Shown here one piece after another: positions 1-8,516 of a stretch of 64,000 nt of DNA. Location: assembly GCF_000368025.1 (NCBI RefSeq), contig NZ_KB849210.1, positions 7,549 to 71,548 of the forward strand, read 5' to 3'. A program made the position numbers and the translations under genes. The DNA is from Acinetobacter parvus DSM 16617 = CIP 108168 (GTDB taxonomy: Bacteria; Pseudomonadota; Gammaproteobacteria; Pseudomonadales; Moraxellaceae). The stretch's first letter is position 1. Each line of letters opens with the position of its first letter. The notes under the pieces were generated by a model, which worked only from the letters and a program-made list of their open reading frames with translations, was not told where the DNA came from and ran no database searches.

Positions 1-2
1 AT

Positions 3-152
3 AAGAATGATCAGTGGCATATCATCCAGCCCCTACCCAATCGCCTTGCGATCTTTCAAAGTGATTTATTACATGAAGTTCTGTTATCGAAACAACAGCG
101 TTTATCCATCACCGCATGGCTACGACGTGGAAACTCAATATGGAATGGTTAA
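3..152 (+). CDS. 2OG-Fe(II) oxygenase family protein, C-terminal fragment
   Basis: The window opens inside this gene; only about 49 C-terminal residues are present. The frame reads through PLPNRLAIFQSDLLHEVL and ends in ITAWLRRGNSIWNG before a TAA. The pattern of a short strand, then F-x-SD-x-x-HEV, then R-x-S-x-T-x-W-x-R, is the C-terminal half of the double-stranded beta-helix in Fe(II)/2-oxoglutarate dioxygenases. The His of HEV would be the distal iron ligand and the Arg of RLSITAW the 2-oxoglutarate-binding residue. The substrate cannot be told from this fragment. A longer frame starting with ATG overlaps it in another phase but has no recognisable protein character. Confidence 0.6.
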   Translation, partial: KNDQWHIIQPLPNRLAIFQSDLLHEVLLSKQQRLSITAWLRRGNSIWNG

Positions 153-216
153 ATCCTTTAAATTACGAAAAACAGCCCGATATAACTCGGTATAACTGAC
201 GATTTTGGATCGATAA

Positions 217-744
217 ATGTCAAATGAAACCAAACAGGTGATTGCACGGATTGGTGAAACCGACCAACTTTATTTAAATGGTAATACCCCTGAACTGGCT
301 TTGGAGCGGGCTGAATTGCGTTTGCAACTAGTCTTGCTGAGCCATGTCCGTCAGGAACAGTTGCATTTTTTGCAGGAAGCGATTGTTCTACTTGAACAGG
401 CTCGCATTGAATATGAAGAAATGCCTTTAAGTCTATATTTAAATCTGTCTTTATGCCTTGCAAAGGCTTATATGATTTATTTTGAATTGACTAAGGAGCA
501 ACGGTTCGCCTTAATTACTCAGCAAATTCTTAAACCTTTGGCTTATACCGAAAGCTTAGAGATTTATTTCTTTCTGGCTTATGCCTCAGCAGCGAAAAAG
601 GAACAAGCATTAACGCAACATTGGCTGAAAAAGTATGTCTCCTGTTTAGACCATGATCTGGAACTGTTACAGGTTCACCCTGCATTTAGCCTTGCCCGTG
701 AGAAAGAATGGTTTAAAACCCTGATTCGAAATAAAGCTCACTAA
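217..744 (+). CDS. Hypothetical protein with TPR-like helical character
   Basis: A 175-residue protein I do not recognise by name. It is almost entirely predicted helical and rich in Leu, Glu and Gln. A segment ending in LLQVHPAFSLAREKEWF resembles the TPR end-of-group motif (LL-x-x-P-x-F-x-x-L-x-x-x-x-x-F), so a tetratricopeptide-type scaffold is a reasonable inference. There is no signal peptide or membrane segment, so it is probably cytoplasmic. It starts about 65 bp after the oxygenase stop and is followed directly by a hairpin terminator that overlaps its stop codon. Function unknown. Confidence 0.7.
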   Translation: MSNETKQVIARIGETDQLYLNGNTPELALERAELRLQLVLLSHVRQEQLHFLQEAIVLLEQARIEYEEMPLSLYLNLSLCLAKAYMIYFELTKEQRFALITQQILKPLAYTESLEIYFFLAYASAAKKEQALTQHWLKKYVSCLDHDLELLQVHPAFSLAREKEWFKTLIRNKAH

Positions 745-760
745 TGTGAGCTTTATTTTT
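733..760 (+). terminator. Rho-independent terminator of the TPR-like gene
   Basis: AAAGCTCAC, a four-base loop and GTGAGCTTT form a perfect 9-bp stem followed by a T-rich run. The stem overlaps the TAA stop of the upstream gene. Confidence 0.85.
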
Positions 761-768
761 ATGTGTGC

Positions 769-1011
769 CTATTGAGTGCTATCTAAATGCAGTTGCTGAT
801 TCAACTCATCAATCACAATGGCCCAGTCGTCATCTTTATCCCAATGGCTTTTTAGGAAATCACGCTGGCCAGCACTCCAGAACTCAGCCTCATGTAGTTT
901 TTGATCAGCCCCAAGCTGATGGGTTTTTACAAAACTTTCAATTGAGGCATCATCCGCCTCAAGTCCCAGTTGTTCAAATAAAAGCTTAAGCGTTGGTTGT
1001 TGTTCAAACAT
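769..1011 (-). CDS. DUF2789 family protein
   Basis: An 80-residue acidic protein starting MFEQQPTLKLLFEQLGL. The sequence matches the DUF2789 family as known from Acinetobacter and Pseudomonas; no biochemical role is established. I chose the ATG at 1011 because a GGAG sits 8-9 bases upstream and the family starts at this Met; an upstream in-frame extension of ten residues is hydrophobic and lacks a ribosome site. It has no signal peptide, and it converges with the TPR-like gene on the other strand. Confidence 0.8.
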   Translation of the reverse strand: MFEQQPTLKLLFEQLGLEADDASIESFVKTHQLGADQKLHEAEFWSAGQRDFLKSHWDKDDDWAIVIDELNQQLHLDSTQ

Positions 1012-1116
1012 TGTTATTCTCCACATCATTATCCAGATCAAAATAATCTACCAGCAAATACTGATTACATGGAGAGGTATGTCTATATTTTCTTGTTGTT
1101 TTTTGTTTTTTATCGC

Positions 1117-1148
1117 AACAAAAAAAGCACTCTCTTGGAGAGTGCTTT
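1117..1148 (-). terminator. Terminator downstream of mdh
   Basis: AAAGCACTCTC and GAGAGTGCTTT form a perfect 11-bp stem around a 3-base loop. Read on the minus strand it is followed by a run of T, placing it just past the mdh stop codon. Confidence 0.85.
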
Positions 1149-1168
1149 CAATTTATCAAAAAGATAAA

Positions 1169-2155
1169 TTATTTTAGCATGTCAGCAATTGCCGCACGTT
1201 CTTCTTCAAGTTCCTGAAGTGTCTTGTACATACGTTCACGGCTGAACTCATCAATTTCAAGACCTTCAACACGGGTGTACTCGCCATTTTCACAAGTCAC
1301 TGGCACACCGTACATTACGCCTTCAGGGATACCGTAAGAACCGTCAGATGGAATACCCATAGTTACCCATTTGCCATTTGTACCCAACGCCCAGTCACGC
1401 ATATGGTCTATTGCAGCGTTGGCAGCTGAAGCAGCTGAAGACAAACCACGCGCTTCGATAATCGCAGCACCACGTTTACCAACAGTTGGAAGGAATACAT
1501 CTTTATTCCATTCCGCATCGTTGATCTTGTCTTTCAAGCTTTCGCCATTTGCAGTTGCAAAACGGTAGTCAGCATACATTGTTGGAGAGTGGTTACCCCA
1601 AACTGTCAATTTCTCGATGTCAGCAACCGCAACACCCGCTTTCTGAGCGATCTGGGTCAACGCACGGTTATGGTCAAGACGCAACATTGCGGTGAAGTTT
1701 TTCGCTGGAAGGTCTGGAGCAGATTTCATCGCGATATAAGCGTTGGTGTTTGCAGGGTTACCTACAACCAATACCTTAACGTTACGGCTGGCAACTTCGT
1801 TTAAAGCCTGACCTTGACCGATGAAGATTTCGCCATTTACTTTCAACAGGTCAGCACGTTCCATACCAGGGCCACGTGGACGAGAACCTACCAACAACGC
1901 ATAGTCTGCATCTTTAAATGCAACCTTTGGATCATCAGTCCCGATCATGCCTGCCAATAATGGGAAAGCACAGTCATCAAGTTCCATCATTACGCCTTTA
2001 AGCGCTTGTTGAGCTTTTTCAACAGGAACTTCAAGCAATTGCAGAATGACTGGTTGATCTTTACCTAACATTTCACCGCTTGCTATACGGAATAGTAAGC
2101 TATAACCAATTTGACCAGCAGCGCCTGTAACGGCAACACGAACGGGTTGCTTCAT
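1169..2155 (-). CDS. mdh: Malate dehydrogenase
   Basis: NAD-dependent malate dehydrogenase of the TCA cycle, interconverting malate and oxaloacetate in the cytoplasm. The 328-residue length fits the cytosolic-type bacterial MDH group. The N-terminal Rossmann fold shows GAAGQIGYSLL; further on are GNPANTNAYIA and the substrate loop RPRGPGMERADLL with its arginines. The catalytic His lies in WGNHSPTMYADY. I chose the ATG giving MKQPVRVAVTGAAG because GGAG lies 9 bases upstream; a 10-residue in-frame extension overlaps that ribosome site. It is transcribed alone and ends at a strong terminator. Confidence 0.97.
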   Translation of the reverse strand: MKQPVRVAVTGAAGQIGYSLLFRIASGEMLGKDQPVILQLLEVPVEKAQQALKGVMMELDDCAFPLLAGMIGTDDPKVAFKDADYALLVGSRPRGPGMERADLLKVNGEIFIGQGQALNEVASRNVKVLVVGNPANTNAYIAMKSAPDLPAKNFTAMLRLDHNRALTQIAQKAGVAVADIEKLTVWGNHSPTMYADYRFATANGESLKDKINDAEWNKDVFLPTVGKRGAAIIEARGLSSAASAANAAIDHMRDWALGTNGKWVTMGIPSDGSYGIPEGVMYGVPVTCENGEYTRVEGLEIDEFSRERMYKTLQELEEERAAIADMLK

Positions 2156-2324
2156 GTGATATTCTCCAGTGAGATGCGTTAGCACGATTGAATTTTCTTG
2201 TTATTCAACCGAATTATCATAGACGGCAAAGATTGTACTCTAAAGCGAACATAGATGCATGTGAAAGAGAATGGATTTCAACAAAAGTCTGATAGAAAAT
2301 ACAAATTAAGCTAGAAAAAAATGC

Positions 2325-3011
2325 CTAATAGCTGCCCTTGATGGTAAATTCGTTTGGACAGCCCGTGACAATATGGCTTGCACATTGTTTGTATTGCCCA
2401 TTTTTCTGGTAACACACACGGATTTCCGTCAGGATGAAATCGAATCTGGAAGCCTGACAGCTAAAACGGATTCCGTTTGGTGGCAGGGATGGATTGAGCT
2501 TGGCAAATTGCTGACGCAGGTTTTCCTTTTGCACCTTAATGGTATTTGGACTTGTCAGGTCGGCAGGAATTTTCAGGCGCTCGGCAAAGTTGATCACCGT
2601 CCTGAAATACTGACTGGCATTCATAGGGACACAGCCGCCAACATTTTGCCAAAGTTGAACCCGTGCGTTTTCATCAGGCATAACCCGTGCGACAACTCTT
2701 GCCTGCAATGGGCTTAGTTTTGCTGAAGTCTTGGTTTCACAGTTTTTATTGACAGGCACTTCTGGCAGCAGACTAGAGATGGTTAGTGAATAACCCTCCA
2801 GACATTTTCGCTGTTTCTGCTTCGATGTATCCAATTCACAAGCCGCAGGCGTCATTTGTATATGCATGACATAACCCACCAGATCGTTATTATCTGCTGC
2901 ATATAATGGCGCACTGAATGATAGAACCAAGTAGCAGAACAGGCTCTGCAAGGTTAACAACATTGATCGCTTGAATATTTTTTTCAATTTCATCAAATAC
3001 AAAAACTTCAT
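2325..3011 (-). CDS. Secreted RNase T2 (RNase I)-like protein lacking catalytic histidines
   Basis: A 228-residue protein with a basic N-terminus and hydrophobic signal peptide ending near SAPLYA, so periplasmic. It aligns by eye with E. coli RNase I (T2 family): the region KLSPLQARVVARVMP, the following Y-F-R-T-x-x-x-x-A-E-x-L, and FSCQ...LTEIRVCY match the RNase I counterparts AAKLSEVMP, AYFGTMVRLNQEI and LTCQ...LTEIQIS. Both catalytic boxes are altered, however. The expected HGLWP (CAS I) reads SSLLP, and the expected KHGxC (CAS II) reads NVGGC. RNA cleavage by the usual two-histidine mechanism therefore looks impossible. It starts 26 bases after the slt stop on the same strand and may be co-transcribed with it. 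Start codon not certain; a Met seven codons in is also possible. Confidence 0.7.
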   Translation of the reverse strand: MKFLYLMKLKKIFKRSMLLTLQSLFCYLVLSFSAPLYAADNNDLVGYVMHIQMTPAACELDTSKQKQRKCLEGYSLTISSLLPEVPVNKNCETKTSAKLSPLQARVVARVMPDENARVQLWQNVGGCVPMNASQYFRTVINFAERLKIPADLTSPNTIKVQKENLRQQFAKLNPSLPPNGIRFSCQASRFDFILTEIRVCYQKNGQYKQCASHIVTGCPNEFTIKGSY

Positions 3012-3036
3012 TGTTTCAAATTAAACATCTCGTGTT

Positions 3037-5028
3037 CTAGGGTTCATTGCGCACAGGAATGATATTCATGCGTTTCTGCAAGGATTGCGCACCCTGCCCT
3101 AGTACCACGCCATAATGTGTTGCATTGGTCATGACATGCTTGACGTAATCACGTGTTTCCAATAATGGAATGCTTTCTGTGTACTGGTCTGCCGCCATGC
3201 TCTGGAAATCTGGCTGCCAGCGTCTTGCCCGATTTGGACCAGCGTTATAACCTGCTGTTGCCAGTACCGCATTGCCACTGAGCTGGCTTTGAATCATGGA
3301 CAAGTAATAGGTGCCATAGCGAATATTGGTATTCATTTCGCTCAGTGCGGCTGGGTTATAGGTTTCCCCCATTTGGCGGGCAACCAACTTGGCCGTGTTT
3401 GGCATGATCTGCATCAAGCCACCCGCTCCAACATTGGAACGCGCTGTTGTTACAAATCGGCTTTCCTGACGCATTAAACCATACGCCCAGGCAGGATCAA
3501 TACCAGCATTGTAACTATGGCTGGTGACATTGCTACGGTGCGGTGTTGGAAAACGGTAGGTGTCGTTATGCTTGTTGATGGTACGGTCAGCCGCATAGAT
3601 TGCCCGATCATACCAACCCATGTCATGTGCACGTTTTGCCGCGGCCAGCAACATTCCATCATCCTGCTGCAAGTAGGCCTGACGAACCGCCCAGTTCCAT
3701 TCCCTGTTGATGTAGTTTGCTGGCGCATTCACATCCCGAAGTGCAAATGCACGTCTAAAATGGATGTTTTGATTTAAACGCTGTATATCCTGTGAACTCG
3801 GCTGCTCATCATAGGGTTGATGGTTATAACGCTCGCCCAAACGATCCTTGGCAAGCAAGTTATGATAGTCATCACCACTTTGCGCCAGTTTGCGATAAAT
3901 CTGCTGCGCCGCCTGTTTTGATGCCGCATTTGAACGTTGCTCAGAGGCACGCGCCAACCAATATTGCCAACGATCTTCCTGTTTCTGGGTGACTGACATC
4001 GCATCAATCGCACGAATCAAGCTTTCCCATGCACCGAAACGAATCGCCTGACGCGCGTAAATTTCGGCTTCCTCTGGGCTCAGCGGATAGCCATAACTTT
4101 GGTCGTAGGCATTGAGCACTTCACGATTAAAACCATTTTTCATCACTGTGGTGCCACCCACATATCCAATGGTACGGTACAAATATTTTTGTACAGGCGG
4201 TGGCGTATCCTGAGCCGCGCGCTGGATATTTGCCAGGGCATTGCTTAAATCACTGTCAGCCACACGCCCCAGAGCAAAAATCAGATAGGCATAATCCGCA
4301 TCATTGGTTTTTGGCGCACTCCATAAATACCCCAATGGGTTTTCCTGAATCTGATTCAACTGGGCAAGTGAAAGATTCAGCCCCATAGTTTGTGCGGTTG
4401 CAATAGCCTGCCCCGACTGCCCTGCGCGCAACTGTCCCCACAAGCGTTGCTGACGGTCCTGAGCAGTCATAAGCGGGCTGGAAAGCATCATTCGCCCCAA
4501 TCCCGTGCATGAGTCAGGCTGGGCATTGGTGGCTAACCAGACATCTTTATATTCCGCATAAACCAGACTGTCGCCTGTCTGTGCCCTGACCTGCGCAACC
4601 GCGCAACTTTCGGCCTGGTCTGGATTGGTCACATAGCTTAAAACGGGTTTTGCTTCGCTAAAATTCGCTTGTTTGACTTTTTCTTCTACATAATCCGCCG
4701 CTAGCTTCTCAGCCATTGCAGATTTTGGGTAGCGTTGGGCAAAGCTGAGAATTGAGGACGCAGGCTGAAAACCGAGATTGGTGTTGAGTTTCCAATATTC
4801 TGGATAATAGCCCAATACATCATTCTGCATCGCAGCTTGATATTGATCCAGCAAGGCGGTGTTGCTGCTATTGGCCGCACGCAGGGCATCGTTAAACTGT
4901 TCATCCAGCGCATAGACAGAAGAGCACACAATCATTCCACCAACCGCCACAATACGGCGGAAGTTTTTCTTGTTATTCAGTTTGTTGGTCACGGTTGTTA
5001 TAAAATCATGTTGCTTATTCATCTTCAT
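3037..5028 (-). CDS. slt: Soluble lytic murein transglycosylase
   Basis: Periplasmic exolytic transglycosylase (GH23) that cleaves the MurNAc-GlcNAc bond of peptidoglycan, giving 1,6-anhydro products. After a basic N-terminus a signal peptide ends near SSVYA. A long helical superhelix (U/L domains, roughly residues 40-490) precedes the goose-lysozyme-like domain. That domain has the catalytic Glu in GLMRQESRF, then AGGLMQIMP and the family block AGYNAGP-x-R. About 663 residues, normal for Slt70. I start at MKMNKQ (5028); the next ATG two codons on is equally possible, while the longer frame upstream has no ribosome site. The RNase T2-like gene follows in the same direction. Confidence 0.93.
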   Translation of the reverse strand: MKMNKQHDFITTVTNKLNNKKNFRRIVAVGGMIVCSSVYALDEQFNDALRAANSSNTALLDQYQAAMQNDVLGYYPEYWKLNTNLGFQPASSILSFAQRYPKSAMAEKLAADYVEEKVKQANFSEAKPVLSYVTNPDQAESCAVAQVRAQTGDSLVYAEYKDVWLATNAQPDSCTGLGRMMLSSPLMTAQDRQQRLWGQLRAGQSGQAIATAQTMGLNLSLAQLNQIQENPLGYLWSAPKTNDADYAYLIFALGRVADSDLSNALANIQRAAQDTPPPVQKYLYRTIGYVGGTTVMKNGFNREVLNAYDQSYGYPLSPEEAEIYARQAIRFGAWESLIRAIDAMSVTQKQEDRWQYWLARASEQRSNAASKQAAQQIYRKLAQSGDDYHNLLAKDRLGERYNHQPYDEQPSSQDIQRLNQNIHFRRAFALRDVNAPANYINREWNWAVRQAYLQQDDGMLLAAAKRAHDMGWYDRAIYAADRTINKHNDTYRFPTPHRSNVTSHSYNAGIDPAWAYGLMRQESRFVTTARSNVGAGGLMQIMPNTAKLVARQMGETYNPAALSEMNTNIRYGTYYLSMIQSQLSGNAVLATAGYNAGPNRARRWQPDFQSMAADQYTESIPLLETRDYVKHVMTNATHYGVVLGQGAQSLQKRMNIIPVRNEP

Positions 5029-5200
5029 CAATACATTTGCCCAGTTTTGCCCTACGGTTATAGTGTAATAAGTCTGGCTCCCCACTATTGTTGTGTTATG
5101 TAACTTGCTGATTCATATTCATTAAGATTCACGTAATTTCACCCACAATGTGTCCATTTTTTTCAGTTTTTTATTCTCTGCGCACATCGAAAAATACTGC

Positions 5201-5206
5201 TATAAT
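5201..5206 (+). promoter_or_regulatory. Probable -10 box of miaB
   Basis: A perfect TATAAT 38 bases upstream of the miaB start codon. No good -35 hexamer is seen at the ideal distance. Confidence 0.45.
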
Positions 5207-5244
5207 CCGCGGTTTGTTTAAATCTACCTTGTTTAGGAGCCTGC

Positions 5245-6696
5245 ATGACGGTTCAAACATTCATTCCCAGTGCTGTAAAAGCTGCCTCAGAAAACACTGT
5301 TACCCAGCCAATGCACACCGCTGATGTTTCAATAAAGAAGCTGTATATTGAAACTCAAGGGTGTCAGATGAATGAGTATGACAGTCATCGTATGGCAGAT
5401 TTGCTGGGTGATTCACATGGCTATGTGCTCACCGACAATCCAAATGAGGCAGATATTCTGCTCATGAACACCTGCTCGATCCGTGAAAAAGCGCAGGAGA
5501 AAGTGTTTAGCGGTTTAGGCCGCTGGCGTAAGCTAAAAGAACAGAATCCTGATCTGGTGATTGGTGTGGGTGGCTGTGTTGCGTCTCAGGAAGGTGACAA
5601 CATCCAGAAACGTGCGCCCTATGTGGACATGGTGTTTGGCCCGCAAACCCTGCACCGTTTGCCACAAATGCTTGATCAGCATCAGGCACAGGTGGAAAAG
5701 CCGAAGAAAGAAAAAATCAAACTGGTTGATATTTCTTTCCCTGACATTGAAAAGTTCGACTTCCTGCCTGAACCACGTGTTGAGGGATTTAAAGCCTTTG
5801 TCTCGATTATGGAAGGCTGTTCAAAATACTGTTCATTCTGTGTAGTGCCGTATACTCGTGGTGAAGAGGTTTCTCGCCCACTGGATGATGTGTTGGCAGA
5901 AATTGCAGGGCTGGCTGAAAAAGGCGTACGCGAGATCAGCCTACTCGGTCAAAACGTGAATGGTTATCGTGGTGAAACCTTTGATGGTGAAATCTGCACT
6001 TTCCCTGAATTACTGCGTTTAGTGGCCGAAATTCCAGGGATTGGTCGTTTGCGTTATACCACCTCCCACCCGCTTGAATTTTCAGATGACCTGATTCAAT
6101 GCTACCGTGACCTGCCACAGATGGTGTCGCATCTGCACTTGCCTGTGCAAAGTGGTTCCAACGATGTGTTACAGGCAATGAAACGTAACCACACCATTGA
6201 TGTCTACATCGATAAGATCGCGAAATTGCGTAAGGTCCGCCCAGATATGCATTTATCCAGCGACTTTATTATTGGTTTCCCAGGTGAAACCGATGCACAC
6301 TTTGCTGAAACCCTACAGTTCATTAAGGACTTGGATTTCGACCATTCCTATAGTTTTATCTATTCAAAACGACCTGGTACGCCTGCGTCAGACCTGCCAG
6401 ATGATACGCCTGAACAGGTGAAAAAAGACCGTTTGGCTCAGGTTCAGCAAGTGATTAAGCAATCAAGTATTGATAAGACCGATGCCATGCTGGGTAAAAT
6501 TGAACGTGTCCTGATTGAAAAGGTGTCTGACAAGGACCCGAATGTTTTAATTGGTACAGCGGACAATACCCGTCTTGTGAGCTTTATCGGTGATGTCGCG
6601 TGGATTGGGCGTTTCGCGGAGATTGAGATCACTGAAATTAAAACTTTAAATTTAGTTTATGGTGAACTCTTGAATCTTGAACCTGACGTGGCGTAA
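5245..6696 (+). CDS. miaB: tRNA-2-methylthio-N6-dimethylallyladenosine synthase
   Basis: Radical-SAM methylthiotransferase that converts i6A37 to ms2i6A37 in tRNAs reading UNN codons. The N-terminal MTTase domain holds the auxiliary [4Fe-4S] cysteines (Cys40 in TQGCQMNEYDS, Cys77 in NTCSIREKA, Cys111 in VGGCVASQEG). The radical-SAM cluster is Cys192-x3-Cys196-x2-Cys199 (GCSKYCSFC). A TRAM-like C-terminal RNA-binding domain closes the protein. It has 483 residues, with about 30 extra at the N-terminus before the conserved KKLYIETQGC. AGGAG lies 7 bases before the ATG. It heads the miaB-phoH-ybeY cluster common in gammaproteobacteria. Confidence 0.97.
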   Translation: MTVQTFIPSAVKAASENTVTQPMHTADVSIKKLYIETQGCQMNEYDSHRMADLLGDSHGYVLTDNPNEADILLMNTCSIREKAQEKVFSGLGRWRKLKEQNPDLVIGVGGCVASQEGDNIQKRAPYVDMVFGPQTLHRLPQMLDQHQAQVEKPKKEKIKLVDISFPDIEKFDFLPEPRVEGFKAFVSIMEGCSKYCSFCVVPYTRGEEVSRPLDDVLAEIAGLAEKGVREISLLGQNVNGYRGETFDGEICTFPELLRLVAEIPGIGRLRYTTSHPLEFSDDLIQCYRDLPQMVSHLHLPVQSGSNDVLQAMKRNHTIDVYIDKIAKLRKVRPDMHLSSDFIIGFPGETDAHFAETLQFIKDLDFDHSYSFIYSKRPGTPASDLPDDTPEQVKKDRLAQVQQVIKQSSIDKTDAMLGKIERVLIEKVSDKDPNVLIGTADNTRLVSFIGDVAWIGRFAEIEITEIKTLNLVYGELLNLEPDVA

Positions 6697-6735
6697 TGTA
6701 AGGGTATTCCTACACGTGAGCTAAAAGGGTTTCTC

Positions 6736-7812
6736 TTGACTTCAGCGATTAAACGTACTGTAACGTTCCCTGAAATTTCCATGGAACATTTAAAACGAAT
6801 GCTCGGTGCATACAACGGGCATTTAAAGCAAATCGAACAACGTTTAGATGTCAAAATTACTCACCGAGGCGATGCCTTTTATCTAGACGGTGATATCGAA
6901 ACAATCGAAAGGGCCGAGGCACTGTTGCAACGGCTCTATCAAGAATCAGAAATTTCTTCACAAATCAGTGCCGATGTCCTGCATTTGATGATTCAGGGTT
7001 CACAGACCGACCGTGAACTGATGGATGATTCAGATCAGGAACATACAGGACTGGATAGCGTTTGGTTGCAGACCCGCAAAGGACGAATCAATCCGCGTGG
7101 TGCCAACCAGAAACGCTATGTGCAGCGTATTTTACAAAGTGACATTTCATTCGGAATTGGCCCTGCGGGTACTGGTAAAACCTATCTCGCCGTTGCTGCC
7201 GCAGTGGACATGCTGGAACGCAATGAAATCCAGAGAATCTTATTGGTCCGTCCTGCGGTTGAAGCGGGTGAAAAGCTAGGTTTCCTGCCAGGTGACCTCA
7301 CCCAGAAAATTGACCCTTATTTACGCCCACTTTACGATGCCCTCTATGAAATGCTGGGCTTTGAAAAAGTGGCCAAACTGATTGAACGTCAGGTAATTGA
7401 GGTTGCTCCGCTTGCCTATATGCGTGGACGAACCCTGAATCATTCTTTCGTCATTTTAGATGAGGCACAAAATACCACACCTGAACAGATGAAGATGTTC
7501 CTGACCCGTTTAGGTTTTGGTTCGCGTGCCGTGATTACAGGTGACGTGACTCAGGTGGACTTACCTCGTGGACAGCAATCTGGTTTGGCTCATGCCTTAC
7601 GGGTGCTTGAAAATGTCCATGAAATTCATATTACCCGTTTCCATTCCCGTGATGTGGTGCGTCATCAACTGGTACAAAAAATTGTTGAGGCCTACGAGGG
7701 CTGGGACAGCGAACAGCAACGCCTGTCTGCTGAAGCCCGTGCCGAACGCAAAGCTCGACAAGAAGCATTGATTGCAGAAAATGATTCTGCGGCAGATGCA
7801 CAACACATTTAA
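6736..7812 (+). CDS. ybeZ: PhoH-like ATPase (YbeZ)
   Basis: A 358-residue PhoH-family P-loop ATPase, thought to work with the endoribonuclease YbeY in rRNA maturation and ribosome quality control. The Walker A motif is GPAGTGKTYLA and Walker B is HSFVILDEAQN; an N-terminal KH-like segment (residues 1-85) precedes the ATPase core. The start codon is a TTG with AAAGGG upstream; a later ATG (codon 16) would remove the conserved TFPEISMEHLKRMLG start of the KH-like part. It is 39 bases from miaB and 72 from ybeY, so the three are probably one operon. Confidence 0.93.
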   Translation: MTSAIKRTVTFPEISMEHLKRMLGAYNGHLKQIEQRLDVKITHRGDAFYLDGDIETIERAEALLQRLYQESEISSQISADVLHLMIQGSQTDRELMDDSDQEHTGLDSVWLQTRKGRINPRGANQKRYVQRILQSDISFGIGPAGTGKTYLAVAAAVDMLERNEIQRILLVRPAVEAGEKLGFLPGDLTQKIDPYLRPLYDALYEMLGFEKVAKLIERQVIEVAPLAYMRGRTLNHSFVILDEAQNTTPEQMKMFLTRLGFGSRAVITGDVTQVDLPRGQQSGLAHALRVLENVHEIHITRFHSRDVVRHQLVQKIVEAYEGWDSEQQRLSAEARAERKARQEALIAENDSAADAQHI

Positions 7813-7884
7813 AAATCCCCCTCACTCCCCCTTTTATTGCAATACTTTAATCGCATATCAGGGGGACGATTTTAAGGATCTATT

Positions 7885-8370
7885 TTGAAAATCAATTTAA
7901 GTCTTCAACAAGACTTTCAAGCGAATGAATTACCACTAAAACGTGGTCAAATTAAAAAGCAGATTGAAACCACACTGCGTCATGTTGGTTTCAATACAGA
8001 CTGTGAAATAGGTATTGCCTGTGTTGATCTGGCAGAAAGCCACGAGTTGAATCTACAATACCGCGAGAAAGACAAACCCACCAATGTACTGTCTTTTCCA
8101 AGTGACATTCCAGAAGAAGTGCTTAGCTTACTGGATGCAGAACCTTTGGGTGACTTGGTGATTTGTATTCCCGTGGTTTTACAAGAAGCCGCAGAACAGC
8201 AAAAAAGAGCAACTGATCATTTCACCCATTTATTGGTTCACGGCATCCTGCATTTGCTTGGCTATGACCATGAAACCACTGAAGCTGATGCTGAAGAAAT
8301 GGAAGCGTTGGAAATTGAGATTCTTAAAAAGCTTGGTGTTGCAAATCCATATCAGGCAGATGAAATCTAG
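7885..8370 (+). CDS. ybeY: Endoribonuclease YbeY
   Basis: Metal-dependent endoribonuclease for 16S rRNA 3'-end maturation and ribosome quality control. The signature H-x3-H-x5-H is present as HGILHLLGYDH and gives the zinc ligands; the conserved Arg and the TNVLSFP block are also intact. 161 residues, normal length. The start is TTG, with AAGGA 6-8 bases upstream, and no better ATG exists before the conserved region. In many relatives corC and lnt follow; here the next sequence is an interrupted monooxygenase-like gene and a TnpB element. Confidence 0.95.
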   Translation: MKINLSLQQDFQANELPLKRGQIKKQIETTLRHVGFNTDCEIGIACVDLAESHELNLQYREKDKPTNVLSFPSDIPEEVLSLLDAEPLGDLVICIPVVLQEAAEQQKRATDHFTHLLVHGILHLLGYDHETTEADAEEMEALEIEILKKLGVANPYQADEI

Positions 8371-8381
8371 AATAACCTCCC

Positions 8382-8516
8382 ATGTATATCGTTATTTTTA
8401 AAGCCACTGTCAAAGAACTGGATTCAACCCACTCAGCAATGGCACAAAAGCTGAGGAATAAGGCATTGAGTCAATTTAAAGGAATAAGGCATTACGTTTT
8501 ATCCATTGGAGCGTAA
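8382..8516 (+). pseudogene. Antibiotic-biosynthesis-monooxygenase-like gene, cut by the TnpB element
   Basis: The frame starts MYIVIFKATVKELDSTHSAM and continues AQKLRNKALSQFKG, which looks like the first strand and helix of a small ferredoxin-fold (ABM family) protein usually near 95 residues. After about 40 codons it runs into the left end of the TnpB element at 8503 and stops 14 bases inside. I find no matching 3' part beyond the element, where the next gene ends within 25 bases, so a flanking deletion is likely. A 26-base partial duplication (GGAATAAGGCATT at 8455 and 8481) just before the junction adds to the damage. The family call rests on a short fragment. Confidence 0.45.
8455..8493. 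repeat. 26-bp partial tandem duplication
   Basis: GGAATAAGGCATT occurs at 8455-8467 and again at 8481-8493, exactly 26 bases apart, inside the truncated monooxygenase-like frame and just left of the TnpB element. Confidence 0.7.

Noticed and set aside
7..195. 62-codon ATG frame at the left edge
   Set aside because: The overlapping frame at 3-152 reads as a 2OG-Fe(II) oxygenase C-terminus and explains the sequence better.
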